Shown here piece after piece: positions 39,977 through 52,542 of a stretch of DNA of 64,000 nucleotides. How positions within the stretch are numbered: the stretch's first letter is position 1; each line of letters starts with the position of its first letter. The stretch is from Coffea arabica (Eukaryota; Streptophyta; Magnoliopsida; Gentianales; Rubiaceae): contig NC_092323.1 of assembly GCF_036785885.1 (NCBI RefSeq), forward strand, positions 16,748,501 through 16,812,500. The letters run 5' to 3'. The position numbers and the translations under genes are program-made. Under the pieces are notes generated by a model, which was not told the origin of the DNA, made no database searches, and was given only the letters and a program-made list of their open reading frames with translations.

Positions 39977-41390
39977 TTTTCATTTGTAGCATAAACACTT
40001 TCGTGACGTTGCTTTCTTTTGTTCCGTAGTCGACTGCATCTTGGTTTTGTTTCGCAGAACATTCAATATCCTGTATTGCAAGAAATCAGGGGTAGACTTG
40101 AGTTTTCTTTTCTCGTGCATATTGTAAAAGATATCCTGAGTTGTTCTTAGGTGAGTTTCATAGAACATTGTTTGGATCTAACTGCAAAGCATATTTGTTC
40201 CAGGGACCGCTGTCTAATCTTAATACCAGTTGCCCCGAATCTCGATTTGTTTCGGGTATATAGATGTTTTTTATATTTCTTGGTACTCCGTTGCCTATAT
40301 TGGCAATCCATATTCTCCTTTGATTTCATCAGGCCTTGCTCATATTTTTCTGCCTGTTTGAAATCCCTCCGCAAGTTTTAAGACTCCAAGTTTGGAACTC
40401 TCACATTCAATTTAAAAGTCAAGAAGAAGACTTAAAATAAATACCTTCCCCTAATTTTACTAGTTGCAGCAACTAGTAGACAATAAGATTCTGTTTTGTT
40501 CCTTTGCCAGAAAATCTGGAGCTCCGGAGGATCAAGTCTTCTTCATCACAAGTAGTTTAGAATGGCATATTTTGTAGTCTGGTTGTTTAAAGTGCACCAC
40601 TGTGACAGCCCCACCTCCCCCTAAGGCGAACCAAAGGGCTCGGCGGACCGCCTGCCCAACTCTCGCCGGGACTCACTACAGTCCTCAATTAACAATATTT
40701 TGAAATAATAAAATTATGGGTCCTCACAACCACAACACGGCAGGAATTAGCTAAAGCAATGGGACTCTGATCTTTTATTTTGTCTATCAGATACATTTTA
40801 GATGGTTTCAGGAGAAGGGAATTTTGCAGTCATTGCTTGATTAATGTGAGAATCAGTCAAGCTGCTTTTCATGCCAAGAATGTTGCTAGATTGTTTGAGT
40901 TCTTGGAAGTATCTTTGCTTTATTGTCTAATTCCAGCTGCAGCCCTTAATTTCCAAGAGTAGTCATAAATCTAGAGAAGCAATGAGCGAAGAAAAAAATG
41001 TACTAATGCTATCTGCTTTTGAATATCAATGTCTCATTAGACAAAAAAGAACTTTTAGAGACAGGTTTCTTTCACAGTTTCATTTGATCAATTGTTCTTC
41101 TATCTTTTCTGAATCGATTCCCAGCAGGATAGCACTGTTGTTTCCTGCATTCATAACTAATACTGTCTTGAGCTTTCATACTCTCAATGATGTTGATTAA
41201 AAGATATCTGATTGTGAAGATCAGAATATCTAGTCACATTTACAAAATTGATCTAGTGCAAATGGAAAATTCCAGTAAGCATATAGTGCTTAAAATCTTA
41301 ACAAAGTAATCAAGATACCGAAGACATGAGAAACTTTTGTGGTATTTTATTACATTTGTAGAGTGAAGGAATAGTAAAGAAAAGTTACAT
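39977..41390. other. Intergenic DNA with a short GC-rich island
   Basis: No gene is supported. 40601-40690 is GC-rich and begins TGTGACAGCCCCACCTCCCC; it looks like a fragment of a dispersed repeat, perhaps an LTR end, but no partner was found. 40780-41200 has short open frames without recognisable features. Confidence 0.4.
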
Positions 41391-41927
41391 GCTACATTTT
41401 CTGGAAGAAAAGATAACTAATAATCATAACATCAAGCTCAGGACAATAGTATTCATCGCTCACTTTGGATGGTGCACTATGAATCCATACGGATAAGGCA
41501 TTGATGGCCCTCTCCGTTTTATTCAAATACCTTGTTGATCTCTGAAACTGGAACTTCATGGGTGATAAACTTTTCAAGTTCAGGTTCCCGCAAGCATGAA
41601 GTTTTACTGAGGATAAGAAATCAGTGCCACATAATTGGTAGTTTATATGGCTAAATGAATGTATACGTTTTGCTGCTGGTCAACAAAGCAATGGCACGAA
41701 CTCTGCTCAGCTTTTGCTATATTATCTTACTAGTTCAACAAGAACAGAATGAATTAGAGAAAATATAGTAATCTACTATCTTGAAGTTTCAAGCGCCACA
41801 GGGATAGTCAGTTATTCTTTTAGAAATGAAGCACTGCTTTGGGAAGCCAATATGGTAATATTACTGTGTCTGAACCAGCTATTGTGATTACAATCCTGTT
41901 GAAGTCAAGAAGTTTCATTGTCTTAAT

Positions 41928-42996
41928 TATACCTGGCAATTGGGCGGGTTGGGCGGGTTTTGAGCGGATTAATATTGGGTCTTCACTTAATTGGGTTATA
42001 CCCAACCCGCCCAACTTTAGATTGGGTTGATTTTGGGTTGGGTCATATTGGGTTATCTCAAACCCATGACCCAACTATGACCCAACAAATTAATTCATAC
42101 ATTTTAATACATAAACTTTTTCACATACATTTTAACACACAAAAAAGATTTTTTTCACATATATAAACACATTTTCACATATATAAATGTATTTTCACAC
42201 ACACAAACACACACTCACTTCTTAAGTTCCTTGGAAACACATCATAAATAGAATAATATTTTATATTGCTTGTATTGTGAATTTTAGATAATAAATTATA
42301 CATTTAAATAGATTAGCTAAAAAAATTGTTTACTTTGTACTTTTTTAATACTACTAATTGAAGTTCGATGGAATTAGTTCCCCTCCCCCCCCTCTCTTTC
42401 TTCTATAATCAACAAAGTTTTCAAAACTTAACTTCTCTAATTCTTTTCATTCTTCTAACATGTTATATCAGAATTCTGTTAAGCAAAGAATCACTTGGTA
42501 GATTAGCACTTGCATTTGAATTAGCCACCACCATGAATTCCAAGCAGCGTCAACGAAACAAAGAAGATTTTAATTCATGGCCATATTTTAAAAGAAAACG
42601 AAACATTTTTGTATTCATACTAGGATCCAAACTTCCAATTCCACATAAACATGTGATTTAGTAAATAAAGTGTTACAAGAATATAGATGGCAAGGGAAGT
42701 GTAGGCTATTTACTAAAAGCAGTTTAAGAAAAATATATAGATGGATCAACTAAATAAAGTTGATTACGTGCTGAAAATTTGGTCCCATAACCAACTATTA
42801 TTTTCTCTACTAGGCATAGGGTTAAGTTGTTTGATCTTAATTACATGTTTCTAATTTTGATTTCTTCATTCTGAATTTACATTACAACCACAATTCAAAG
42901 AACTTGTAGAATGTGATTTTTTGATGGAAAATTTTTATATTTTCCGTGAACACATTTTCAATTACCTTTTTACCTCACATACACCAAATTGTTACA

Positions 42997-43055
<59 letters not shown>

Positions 43056-44045
43056 CAAAAACTCCTAAAAATAGCAATCCAAACAAGGTCTTATTTTTCT
43101 TTAATATCCAAATTGGAAATAAAATGTGTATGTGCTTTCATTATGCCCATCCAGCCACACAAAAAGTCAATCCTAGAAGTTGCCTCTCATTTATAATTTC
43201 AACATGTTATTTTGTTGTAGGACTTCTTGTAGTTTTTTTTATTTCAAAAACACTTTCAAAAATGCCTAATCCATATGGAGCCTATGTGTTTTCATTTTTC
43301 ATAAACAAGAGAAGCTTCAACAACCCATAGTATAACTATAGTGAATTTTGTAATTAAGACACCTTGCGTTTGCGTTTTCTTTCTTCCTTTCAGTTTGTTA
43401 TTGGAAACTTTTATATAAATTCTATTTGGTCGAGTTCGAACTCAAACTTGAATATGATAACTCGAGTTCAAGATTAATTATTAAAAACTCGAAGAGTTTG
43501 AGTTAAAACTCAAATCCAAATATTTTTACTCGAATAGAACTCAAATAATACATAATTCAGGTTTGACTTGATGTGATAACAACCTTACTTTTGTGGCATT
43601 TTAGCCACGGGCTTGTACTACTTTGTTGATTATAAAAGTTGAGCAAGTTTAACTATTGTTATAAAAGTAAAATAAGCATGAGTTTTTATTTTAAATTTCT
43701 TTTTTATTTTAAATAAAAATTTAAAAACATGATTGAAAAAAAAAATTATATATATATATATATATGAGAATTTTGAATACAAATTAATTAATGAATTATT
43801 AACACATGTCCAAATGCAAATAGTTGGGCATATGTGTATTAAATTTTGTATTTATTATTTTGAATTACTTTTAAACAAGTTGGGTATTGGGTACTCAAAT
43901 AAAAAACCCAACCCGCCCAATGAATAAGTTGGGTTGTTCTTACCCAACCCAATAAAACCCATAACCCAATTGACCCAACCCATCCCTTAAAATTAATGGG
44001 CGGGTTGGGCGGGTTGTTGGGTTTTGGGCTTTTTTGCCAGCTCTA
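41928..44045. mobile_element. hAT-type nonautonomous element, 2118 bp, in intron 9 of the ADH pseudogene
   Basis: Perfect 8-bp TSDs GTCTTAAT (41920-41927 and 44046-44053) flank the termini TATACCTGGCAATTGGGCGG and, on the other strand, TAGAGCTGGCAAAAAAGC. Arms are rich in GGGCGGGTTGGG motifs. No transposase frame is present. The interior includes a long (TA)n tract and a GAGTTCGAACTC-rich block that may be a nested MITE. Confidence 0.9.
42998..43051. repeat. (TA)n microsatellite
   Basis: An uninterrupted run of about 26 TA units lies inside the hAT element. It generates a spurious Ile-Tyr repeat in several frames. Confidence 0.95.
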
Positions 44046-44368
44046 GTCTTAATAAAACTACCTTGTTCATGTACTTTGCAACCACTGGAGGAAGGTCAGA
44101 CCGCGGTTTTTAGTTACCGTGGTCTAGAGTTGAAGTTGGTTTTTCCTGTGCAAACATCAGACCAGATAATATTTTGTCCAGGGAGGAAAATAGAATGTGG
44201 AAATTTCATTATGAACACATACAAATGCAGAGATCATTGCGTTGATGCTTCCAGCACATTCAACACTTCGATCTATGCTACCATCATCTCAGCAATTACC
44301 TAAAGACAAAACACTGTTTTCGCTGTGACCAGGAAGTTTAATTTTAGATTTTTTGTCTAAACACATTA

Positions 44369-44473
<105 letters not shown>

Positions 44474-45141
44474 TTATCAGATATAAATCAATAAGCATGT
44501 TTTCTTCCAGCTGTCAATATTTTCTTTGATTGATTTCGACATTTCCAAACCCAAACTCAGCGACACCAAATTTTTTAGCTCTCAGTAGATCAAAGGTAAT
44601 AGATTATCATATTTCAATCAATTAGTGTGTTTTCTTCTAGCTGTCAACCTTTTCTTTTATTGATTTGGACATTTCCTGGAAGAATGTGAAATGGAAAGAG
44701 ATGCAGCTGAAAGACTAACTTAGTCATCTTCATGAATCGTTCAGAGTTTAGATCAACCCCTATTATCCTTGAAGCACCTGCAACTCGCCCGTCTTCAGCC
44801 GCCTGATAACAAAAAGTGGTAGGCATGAGCAGCTGCCAACAGTAACATGCATGATGAAACCAGCTTTTACTGTCAATTGAAGTTTTAAAGTATAGTAATG
44901 ATTCTCACGGCAAGCTCAACAGCTCTGAGTCCAAAAATTGCAACATTGGAACCCTTGGGCGGGTTAGCAACATTCAGAATAGCACCAAGACCTGCACCAA
45001 ATGTACTTTCTCCATATTAAATTTTGCAAGAAAGATACATAAAGAAAAAAAGCATTCATTAACAGTTTTGAGCTTGCCAAAAATCTCCAACTTGTGGATA
45101 TTCCACAGCTAAGAACACAAACTTCATCAAATGGACCTTCA

Positions 45142-45276
<135 letters not shown>

Positions 45277-45429
45277 TCACTGTTGATGCTCTGACTTGCA
45301 GTGCTTGCATTTCTTGCACTCTCCGGTAAATACAGGAAGCACAAAATCTCCAGCTTTGAGTTCTGTCACACGCTTACTGACACTAATTTGATTTTATATA
45401 TTGGGGCACAATAATCTTCATTGAAAAGC

Positions 45430-45760
45430 TCATCACTTCTTCGTACACCACCAGATGAGACAGTGGCGATAGATTCTAATGAAGATTTTGAAATTGCCAC
45501 AGCCATTCACACCTCTACTACTGTCTATTGAGTAGAATCATCTGAACATGACAGCAAAAAGATGACAGATGTCCATATAATAGAACCCGCTCAGCTTGAT
45601 AGCAGAGAAGAATCTGCAATCAATATGTGATAGAATCTGCTGAAACTGATAAGAAGGAAGACATTAGTCTGCCTAGAGTAAATGTCATTGAACATGAGAT
45701 CAAAGAGGAGATACCATGCAATAATGTGTCTGTTCAATGGTCGGAAGGTGCTTTTTTCAC
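45430..45760 (+). pseudogene. Degraded coding-like fragment, family not recognised
   Basis: The plus strand reads SSSLLRTPPDETVAIDSNED and then, past a stop, ESSEHDSKKMTDVHIIEP. After another break it reads IESAETDKKEDISLPRVNV. It is acidic and serine-rich, with two stops and a frameshift. It may be part of a host gene carried here with the 16-kb block that separates the ADH halves. The evidence is codon-like texture only. Confidence 0.35.
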
Positions 45761-46957
45761 AGGCTTGACTTGAGAAACAAGAATGGTTGAATAGGATCGA
45801 GAGTGGAAAAAGTTGAAGAACCAGAATGTAGGAATGTGAGAAGTGTTGGAAACTTTTCAAAATTTGTATGATGTACATACATGTAATTAATGTATATTCA
45901 TGTTTTTTGGTACATGTATAGTATTGTGAATGTTTCTATTATGTACATTCATTTATGAATGTATTCATGTATATGGGAATCCTTGAATGAAATGATAGAT
46001 TCATGTTTTGATCTTAAGATCATGAGATGCATGAATTAAAATGCATGAATTTGTACACAATACTTTGAATCTATTCATACAAGTATTTTATGAGTTCTTT
46101 TGTTTCTCAAACAATCTTCCTATATAAAGAGGTCAAGTAGAGAGTGGTTTGCTGCAGAAAATCACTTTCCTACTATTGTATACTCTCCCAAAAGCACTCC
46201 TTAGTTCAAAAGGGTTTGTCTTGCTTTGTGCAAGAGTGTAAGACAAACAAACTTCATCTTATCCTAAAGGATATTTGTCCAAGGTCTTTGCACATCATAC
46301 CGGACAAATAAAGCCTAAAGGAAAGTGATCTTCTATCACGATTTGAAGCCAATTCTTGTCACGATATTCGCCAGTTCATTGCAAAATTCTAACAAGAAGA
46401 GCCAGATGTTATCTAAGCCAAGATCCTATCATAAGAGATTCTGTATCAGCATCGTTCCATTCTTAGTAATTCGCCTGCAGATTATGATCTTAATCTTTAA
46501 CAGGAATGTGAAATTTACTTTCACCAAATGCTGTATTTCGAATTTTCAGGTCTTCTCACACATTTTACTATTTTTTCATCCTCATTTCTCCGCAGGTCTG
46601 TGCCTTCGAATGACATTTTTGGCAAACTCTACAAACTCAGATCTGAAAATATTTTCTCCCCACGAAGTAATGCATCAACAGGACACTAGAACTGAGGAGT
46701 TTGAGGCTGCAATGAGTTCGGATAATTGTAAAGCTCAACATTGACAAGTATATTTGATGAGAATGTTTTTTTGTGAACGATGAGTATAGCTTCATTCATA
46801 GTAATGTGGTAGTAGTTTATTATCACCTTAGTCCCTTCGGGGATATCCAATAAAAGAAAGGTATTGATTTTCTTGAAATATAATATTCCCCACCATTCAA
46901 TTTAAACTTTCAAAAGTCAGAACCATCCGAGCAGACTGACAAAATGGGAATAAAAAA
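45761..46957. other. AT-rich intergenic DNA
   Basis: 45860-46080 holds repeats of TGTACATTCATG/ATGCATGAATT. 46110-46330 contains CCTATATAAAGAGG and a following GTTTGTCTTGC region that could be a promoter of a mobile element or gene. No intact coding region was identified. Confidence 0.35.
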
Positions 46958-48364
46958 GGGTTAACAATAAAAAAAAGCCCCCTGTAGTTTAGCCACCATA
47001 CAAAAAAGCCCCTTGTGATTTCATATCATACAAGTCGATACCCCATGGTTTGAACTATTTTGAAAAGTGGACGGAAATCGTCAAATATACAACGTGTGTC
47101 TTAAACGCACTGAAAGGCGCATATTTCTTGCAGAAAATAGATTTCTATCACAAACTTTCACCTGATATGCCTACTTTACCCTTCACACTTTAATAACAAG
47201 AGACGAGCTAGCTGTTTGACAAAATAACAGAAACCCAGGTGGAGGATTGCAATCTTGTATGATCTTTGAACGCTAGCTGTTTGAAAAAATGGCCTAAAGA
47301 CACTATCAACAGCAACATCTCCACCTGGGTTTCTATCTCGCTCTCTCTCCGTCTCACTTAGCTTCTTTAACCCCACTTTTTTCGAGTCTTAAACTTAGTT
47401 TATTGCTTCTCAAATTTTCTTATTTTCCTTTCTGCTCTGGGTGGTTGGCACCACTCCCTGGCAATGGACAAACACCATCAGCAGCTGCCACTGGCCAAAT
47501 GCTCGCGGCAGCAGCGATGCAGCGAATGGTTAGTCTTTGGTCCCTGCTTTTTCGTTTATCTAGCCGGACTTTTCTTTACCAAGTGCCTCCTTGATTCAAC
47601 AGTTGGGTCTTATGTTCGAAAATACCCTTCGAATGCTGCCTTCAATTTTGGCCGAAGCCGAAGCCTCGGAAGACTCGGAAGCTCGTATGCTTAAACAAAT
47701 AAATCAACAAAATCTTAAAAAGGAATGGACCATTTCTACAGTCAATAAGTAGTATGAAGATAGTGGGTTTGTTTTATAGTAGAGTGTATTATTCTTTTAT
47801 CCATGCAGATAAAAAGGCGAAAAGGAAGCAAGGGACCGGGGCGGGGGGAGTGGTGGAAGTTTGTTTCATTCATGAAAGAAAGTCAAGAACAATATGCTCT
47901 TTGCCTGAAGAAAGGAGGAGGCAAAGCAAAGGAAAGCAGAAAAGAAGAGGGAAGAAAGGCCGTTATTCTGTTTTCTGACATATTTTACTCCTTGTCCGGT
48001 TGTCCCCCTCAACTAATCCTACTTAGTTTTCTTATCCCACAAATAATCAATGAAAACTCTTTTCTCCCTCTTTTTTCAAGCTCTGTTCGGATACCTTTTA
48101 TGGGTTTTTTTGTTTTTGTTTTTGTGTAGGTGTTTTTTCTCCCCCGTTGGTTTCGACAGAATGAAAGTGCAAAATTACTTCTGCAATTTTCGCTTATATC
48201 AAAAGGGTATTTTCATCTTTTCATTCAATTCCATCTGTTTTAACGATTTCCGTTGACTTTTCAGAATAATTCAAACCATGGGATACCGATGCGTATGATA
48301 TGAAACTACAGGAGATTTTTCTGTATGATAGCTAAACCACAAGGGGCTTTTTTGTTGATAACCC
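46958..48364. mobile_element. Mutator-like element with probable captured gene sequence (Pack-MULE-like), 1407 bp
   Basis: Terminal inverted repeats of about 125 bp start GGGTTA(A/T)CAA, contain AAGCCCC and CCATGGTTTGAA, and close with CGGAAATCG. The 9-bp flanks AATAAAAAA (46949-46957) and AATAAAGAA (48365-48373) differ at one base. The interior (47270-47960) is richer in GC than the surroundings. It contains exon-like stretches such as LPGNGQTPSAAATGQMLAAA on the plus strand at 47450-47530 and EWWKFVSFMKESQEQYALCL at 47850-47910. That is the pattern of a host-gene fragment picked up by a MULE. I cannot name the parent gene. Confidence 0.78.
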
Positions 48365-50648
48365 AATAAAGAAACATATCATAAGACAACTTTCTAATCG
48401 AGTTAAGCATACAATAATGTAAATTCTTGCTTTTAGAACATTTAATATTCACTCGAGGGAAAAAAATACACTATATCACTTTCGAAAAACAATGAGCAAA
48501 AACTAAAGACAAATGTTAAGCCAAGTTGAACTGCACAGACATAACCTGGATTTCCTTCCTCTTTTTTATTAGATTTTTTTTTTTTGCTAAATTATAGAAA
48601 GGGCATATTACTTGTTTCAAAAATTATATTATGATGTAATCATATTAAGCATCCTATTTTTGTTTTATGGTTTTTTTTCCTTCATCAATAATCTTTTATG
48701 AGTTGAATAATATGATATATAGATTGATAAGAGAACAAAATGGTTCAAAATTCACAGTCAATAAAATGGAAGATTTGTTTTTTTTTTCATTTAGCATATC
48801 AATAACATACCAAAAAAAAATTACACTATTTACCTATAATTATAAAAAAAAATATCAGGCAAATTGAATTTTCATTGCAGGACTTTGAGTTTTTTATTAG
48901 GGGTATAAATAATAAACAAGTCAAATTCAAGTATTTAAATTTAGGAAAATATGAATGACACTCAATTTTTGTTAATGACACTCCCATCATTTGTTTTATC
49001 ATGTAGTATTATAAATGAAAATTATACGATAAAAATGATAATGGGAGTGTCGTTAGTGAAAAGTGGAGTGCCATTCCAATTCCCTTAAATTTATTTGATT
49101 CATTGAATAAATTTATAATTACAAATTATATCAAACTTAATGTTTTCAATGCAATAAAATTGAGCTGAAATAGAGGTTTTATCTACACTGTGAATTTGAT
49201 TAGGCTCCATTCAATTGTCTCGCAACCCTATTCCAAATTTTGATAAACAAATTCTTCAACAGCTATTGGCCATATTAGAATAGAAGAGCATAAAACCCCA
49301 TGATAATGAGCAATAAGTCTGAATCCCGGCGAAAGTTGGCTTAGAAGAAAACTGATGCTAGATATTTAAGATGATCAACCAAGGAAACCCATGTTCAAAA
49401 TTAGTTCATTATCTCAAAAATTGTATCTTAAACTAATCAAAATAAGAAATACGCAAGTTTGAATACAGTACTCCACCTACAGCATCAGCAAGGATTTTTC
49501 AAATTATTTTCCTCTGTGAAAAGTTCATTGTTTGGGAGGTAAGCAACAGAACTTTATTCAGTCATCTATACTTTGTTTTAACCGTTGAATCCAAATTGAG
49601 TCACCCAAATGCACCCATTGTGGTAAGTGTCCTTTTCTCCCCCCCCCCCCAAATTTTTAAAATCAGAGCCTTAAAGCTCACACCTTTCTTTATACATGAT
49701 CATGTATAGGAATCAGTAAAGCATGATATGAAATTTTGCAATGAAGATATGCTATGTATTTGTCTTAATATTCAGTAAACAAATTATAATTCAAAAAATT
49801 ATGATTCAAAGAGTTTGAGTCTTAAATTAAAGAAATATTATTATCTACAGTTCTTCTATCAGAATGTAGTGGCTGACTGACTTAACTGAGCTACTTTTCG
49901 TCAACCATGAGAGAGAATCAAGAAGCAGAACAAGATAATGATCTTCTTGCCTTTCAAAGGTTAGTAAAATCTTTTTCTAATTTTTTGTGCTACATTTTGC
50001 CCAAACATTAATAAAAAAAACCATGCTTGTTCATTTAATTTTTATCACTATTATTTTTATTAGTTTTGTTATAAATAAAACTAAGGTGCAATAGTTGTTT
50101 GACTAATAGATATGCTAAAGGTGTTCTTGAACTCCAATAGAATATTCTGTTAATGTGAGAAATCTTGTGGTGAAATGTTTAAATTATTCAATGTATGCCC
50201 TGGGCTTGACACAAAGGAAGTGAAATCATACATCTTAATGGGAATGGCTGAGATTTATATTTATCTCTGTGTTTTCATGAAGGGCCAATCTGATCTTATG
50301 TCCTAGTATAGGAAAAGTCCAATAGGAATGCAATTTTTTTTATTTTGTTAAAAGGAGTGTATAGAAAAGTCATTCAAATGTTACATGTCAATTATGCATT
50401 CAGTTAGAGGGTTCTAAGAAGATTTATTTTTTATGATCATGCAATTGGCTTCGATTACTCTAACTTGTTCATGCTTTCACTAGTGTACTAGTTGAATGTC
50501 GTGTTTTCCTAATTTAACAAGATCCCTCACCCAGGAGGACATTAAAAGAGACGTGCAGTACATGGAAAAGGCCACATGGTTGATATAGCAAATAATTAAT
50601 TTGATCTCACATACCTACACAAAACTGGAAGTAAATCCACTAAAACAG
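48365..50648. other. AT-rich intergenic DNA with a 141-bp fold-back element
   Basis: Apart from the small element at 48944-49084 and homopolymer tracts (a C10 run near 49650), I see no gene or RNA signal. Codon texture is absent. Confidence 0.4.
48944..49084. mobile_element. Miniature fold-back element, 141 bp
   Basis: Perfect 9-bp TSDs TTAAATTTA (48935-48943 and 49085-49093) flank a nearly palindromic sequence. One arm reads AATGACACTCCCATCATTTG; the other arm complements it (ATGATAATGGGAGTGTCGTT). The TSD size suggests a Mutator-like MITE. Confidence 0.8.
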
Positions 50649-51492
50649 CACTTGGGATCCTCTGTGACATATTTGCAATGCCAATCCAATGCCACCTATA
50701 GCATTGTGCCAAGTGTCTTATTATTATTTACACTTTAATTTTCTAATAATTCAAATTAGTTTGGTTTAACACAAATTTTCTAATCCCTCTAAACCTTTGA
50801 ACCAAAATTAACCACTGGTCTAATTCATCTACCAATACTTTCATCATTGATTGCCTTCAAACCCTTCAAACTCTCCGATCCACTCCGATGAGGTCCACAC
50901 TTCACTGCCGATTCCTTCTTCCTCCGATGAGGTCCTTTTGATTGGCTCATCTTCACTGCCGATTGGCTTACCGTCAAAGGCACCTGCGGCTACGGAGGCT
51001 ACAGCGCCGGCACCACCACCACCGCCAGAGGTGCAGCAACCTGCGCTGTCTCAGACCCCACAAAAAATCCAGAAGGAAAAGGCTGCCATGGCTGAGAAAG
51101 ACGTGGAAATGATGAGACTGAAGCTAGACAAAGCTCTCTCCGGCAGCATGGACCGCCGCTCTGGTTTTGATCTCGTGGATCACTTGCTTTTTTTTCTCTT
51201 TGACTTTGTTCAAAGCAATCAACGATGAAAAGGTTTGGACTTTGGAGGCAACGGTGCGGCAGGGTTATCTTTTTCTTTTTTCCCAGTGGTTGCCGTACAA
51301 AAGGAACCCAAGTGAAATTAGACCGGTTGATTAAATTTTGGTTCAAAAATTTAGAGGGTTAAGAAAATTTTGTTAAATCAAACCAATTTGAATTATTAAA
51401 AAATAAAGTACAAATAATAACAGAACACTTGGCGCAATGCTATAGGTGGCATTGGTTTGGCATTGCAAATATGTCACCGAGAATCCCAAGTG
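50649..51492. mobile_element. Pack-MULE-like element, 844 bp, with GC-rich captured insert
   Basis: The ends are CACTTGGGATCC and, reversed, CACTTGGGATTC, with terminal inverted repeats of about 185 bp. Perfect 9-bp TSDs CTAAAACAG (50640-50648 and 51493-51501) flank it. The inside (50850-51230) is GC-rich and open on the plus strand. It encodes a serine/proline-rich stretch (APAPPPPPEVQQPALSQ) and then a charged helix (EKDVEMMRLKLDKAL). Neither terminal repeats nor insert encode a transposase. The contrast with the AT-rich surroundings points to a captured host exon of unknown origin. Confidence 0.85.
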
Positions 51493-51501
51493 CTAAAACA
51501 G

Positions 51502-52542
51502 CTAATACGCTATGAAGACTTCATTTACTGCTCCATTGACTTCTTTGAAGGAGCTCTACTTGATATCCATTTCTCCATTTATGCAAAGGATTGGACATGG
51601 TAGTATCATTCTCTATTGCTTATCCAACTCTATAGGTTTATTCAAAACTAAAGAACTATGCAAGAGAAATATCAAGTTTTACCTATGTGCTAGTGCTCTA
51701 AGAGATGACTATAAAAGTCTTGAAGGGACTCTTACTTCACTTGATCGCCACACTCATCCATATTTTATATTTGTTAGCTTTCTATTGAATATTTCTACCT
51801 CTTGAGCAAGTTCTGCATGTAGTGCTTTTAACCGCATACTTCCAATCGGAGTGCTAAAACAGTTGTCGTTGTGTAAGCCGTACATTTGTTTTGCGATCTA
51901 AGCCACTTTAACTCTAAGATTGGCTCTATCTTCCATGCTTTTAAACTTTCTTACTACATTTTGTGAGGTTGTTTCCACCTAATGGACTTGATTTGTCCAA
52001 TTAGGACTTTTTATGAGTTTTTAGTATGCTAAATTAGTATATAAATGATTATCTTAACAATTCCACATTTTAATTAATCTCGCATTCTCGTCGAATAGCT
52101 TTTTCCTCTTTCAGGAGTTAACTGACTATTTACTCAATTAATTAAACTTTCCTATTTTCCCTTGAGGTTTAATTGTCTTTATGGTGTTCTGTTGCCTAGA
52201 TGCTTTGGTGTCTCCACTGCTTTACTCATTATACTTTCCCTATCACATATCTTGGCAATCTGTCGTTTTCCAAGCTTTTATGTTTCGATCTACCAACTAA
52301 CCAGTTGTTATTTCTTTCATACATTAAACACTCTGAAAAGAAAAGCCTCGTTAGACCCTGCTGCCCTCCTTTCATGCCACCAGGTGTCAAGGCTCTGGAG
52401 AAAGTCAATCTCGTTTAGATTACACCGAGGTACTTCGGAATTTCTATGTGCATTATATAAGCATCGTCTGCTTTCTGATTCCTCTATCAATCTTTCTTAT
52501 TTCTCTTGAACCTTTAATTCGACTGTGGTTTGCAATCAGAAA
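51502..52542. other. Upstream region of the MYB gene
   Basis: No gene is supported. 52150-52540 is pyrimidine-rich and probably contains promoter and 5' untranslated leader of the MYB gene. Open frames here lack recognisable motifs. Confidence 0.4.

Noticed and set aside
42921-43330. Frames with long Ile-Tyr repeats
   Set aside because: They are translation of a (TA)n microsatellite inside an hAT element.
46110-46330. Possible LTR or pararetrovirus-like promoter with TATATAAAG
   Set aside because: No paired repeat, primer-binding site or related coding region was found nearby, so it is only noted as a TATA-containing spacer.
52525-52542. Upstream extension of the MYB protein by six codons
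   Set aside because: The codon at 52525 is GTG; the ATG at 52543 is the reasonable start.
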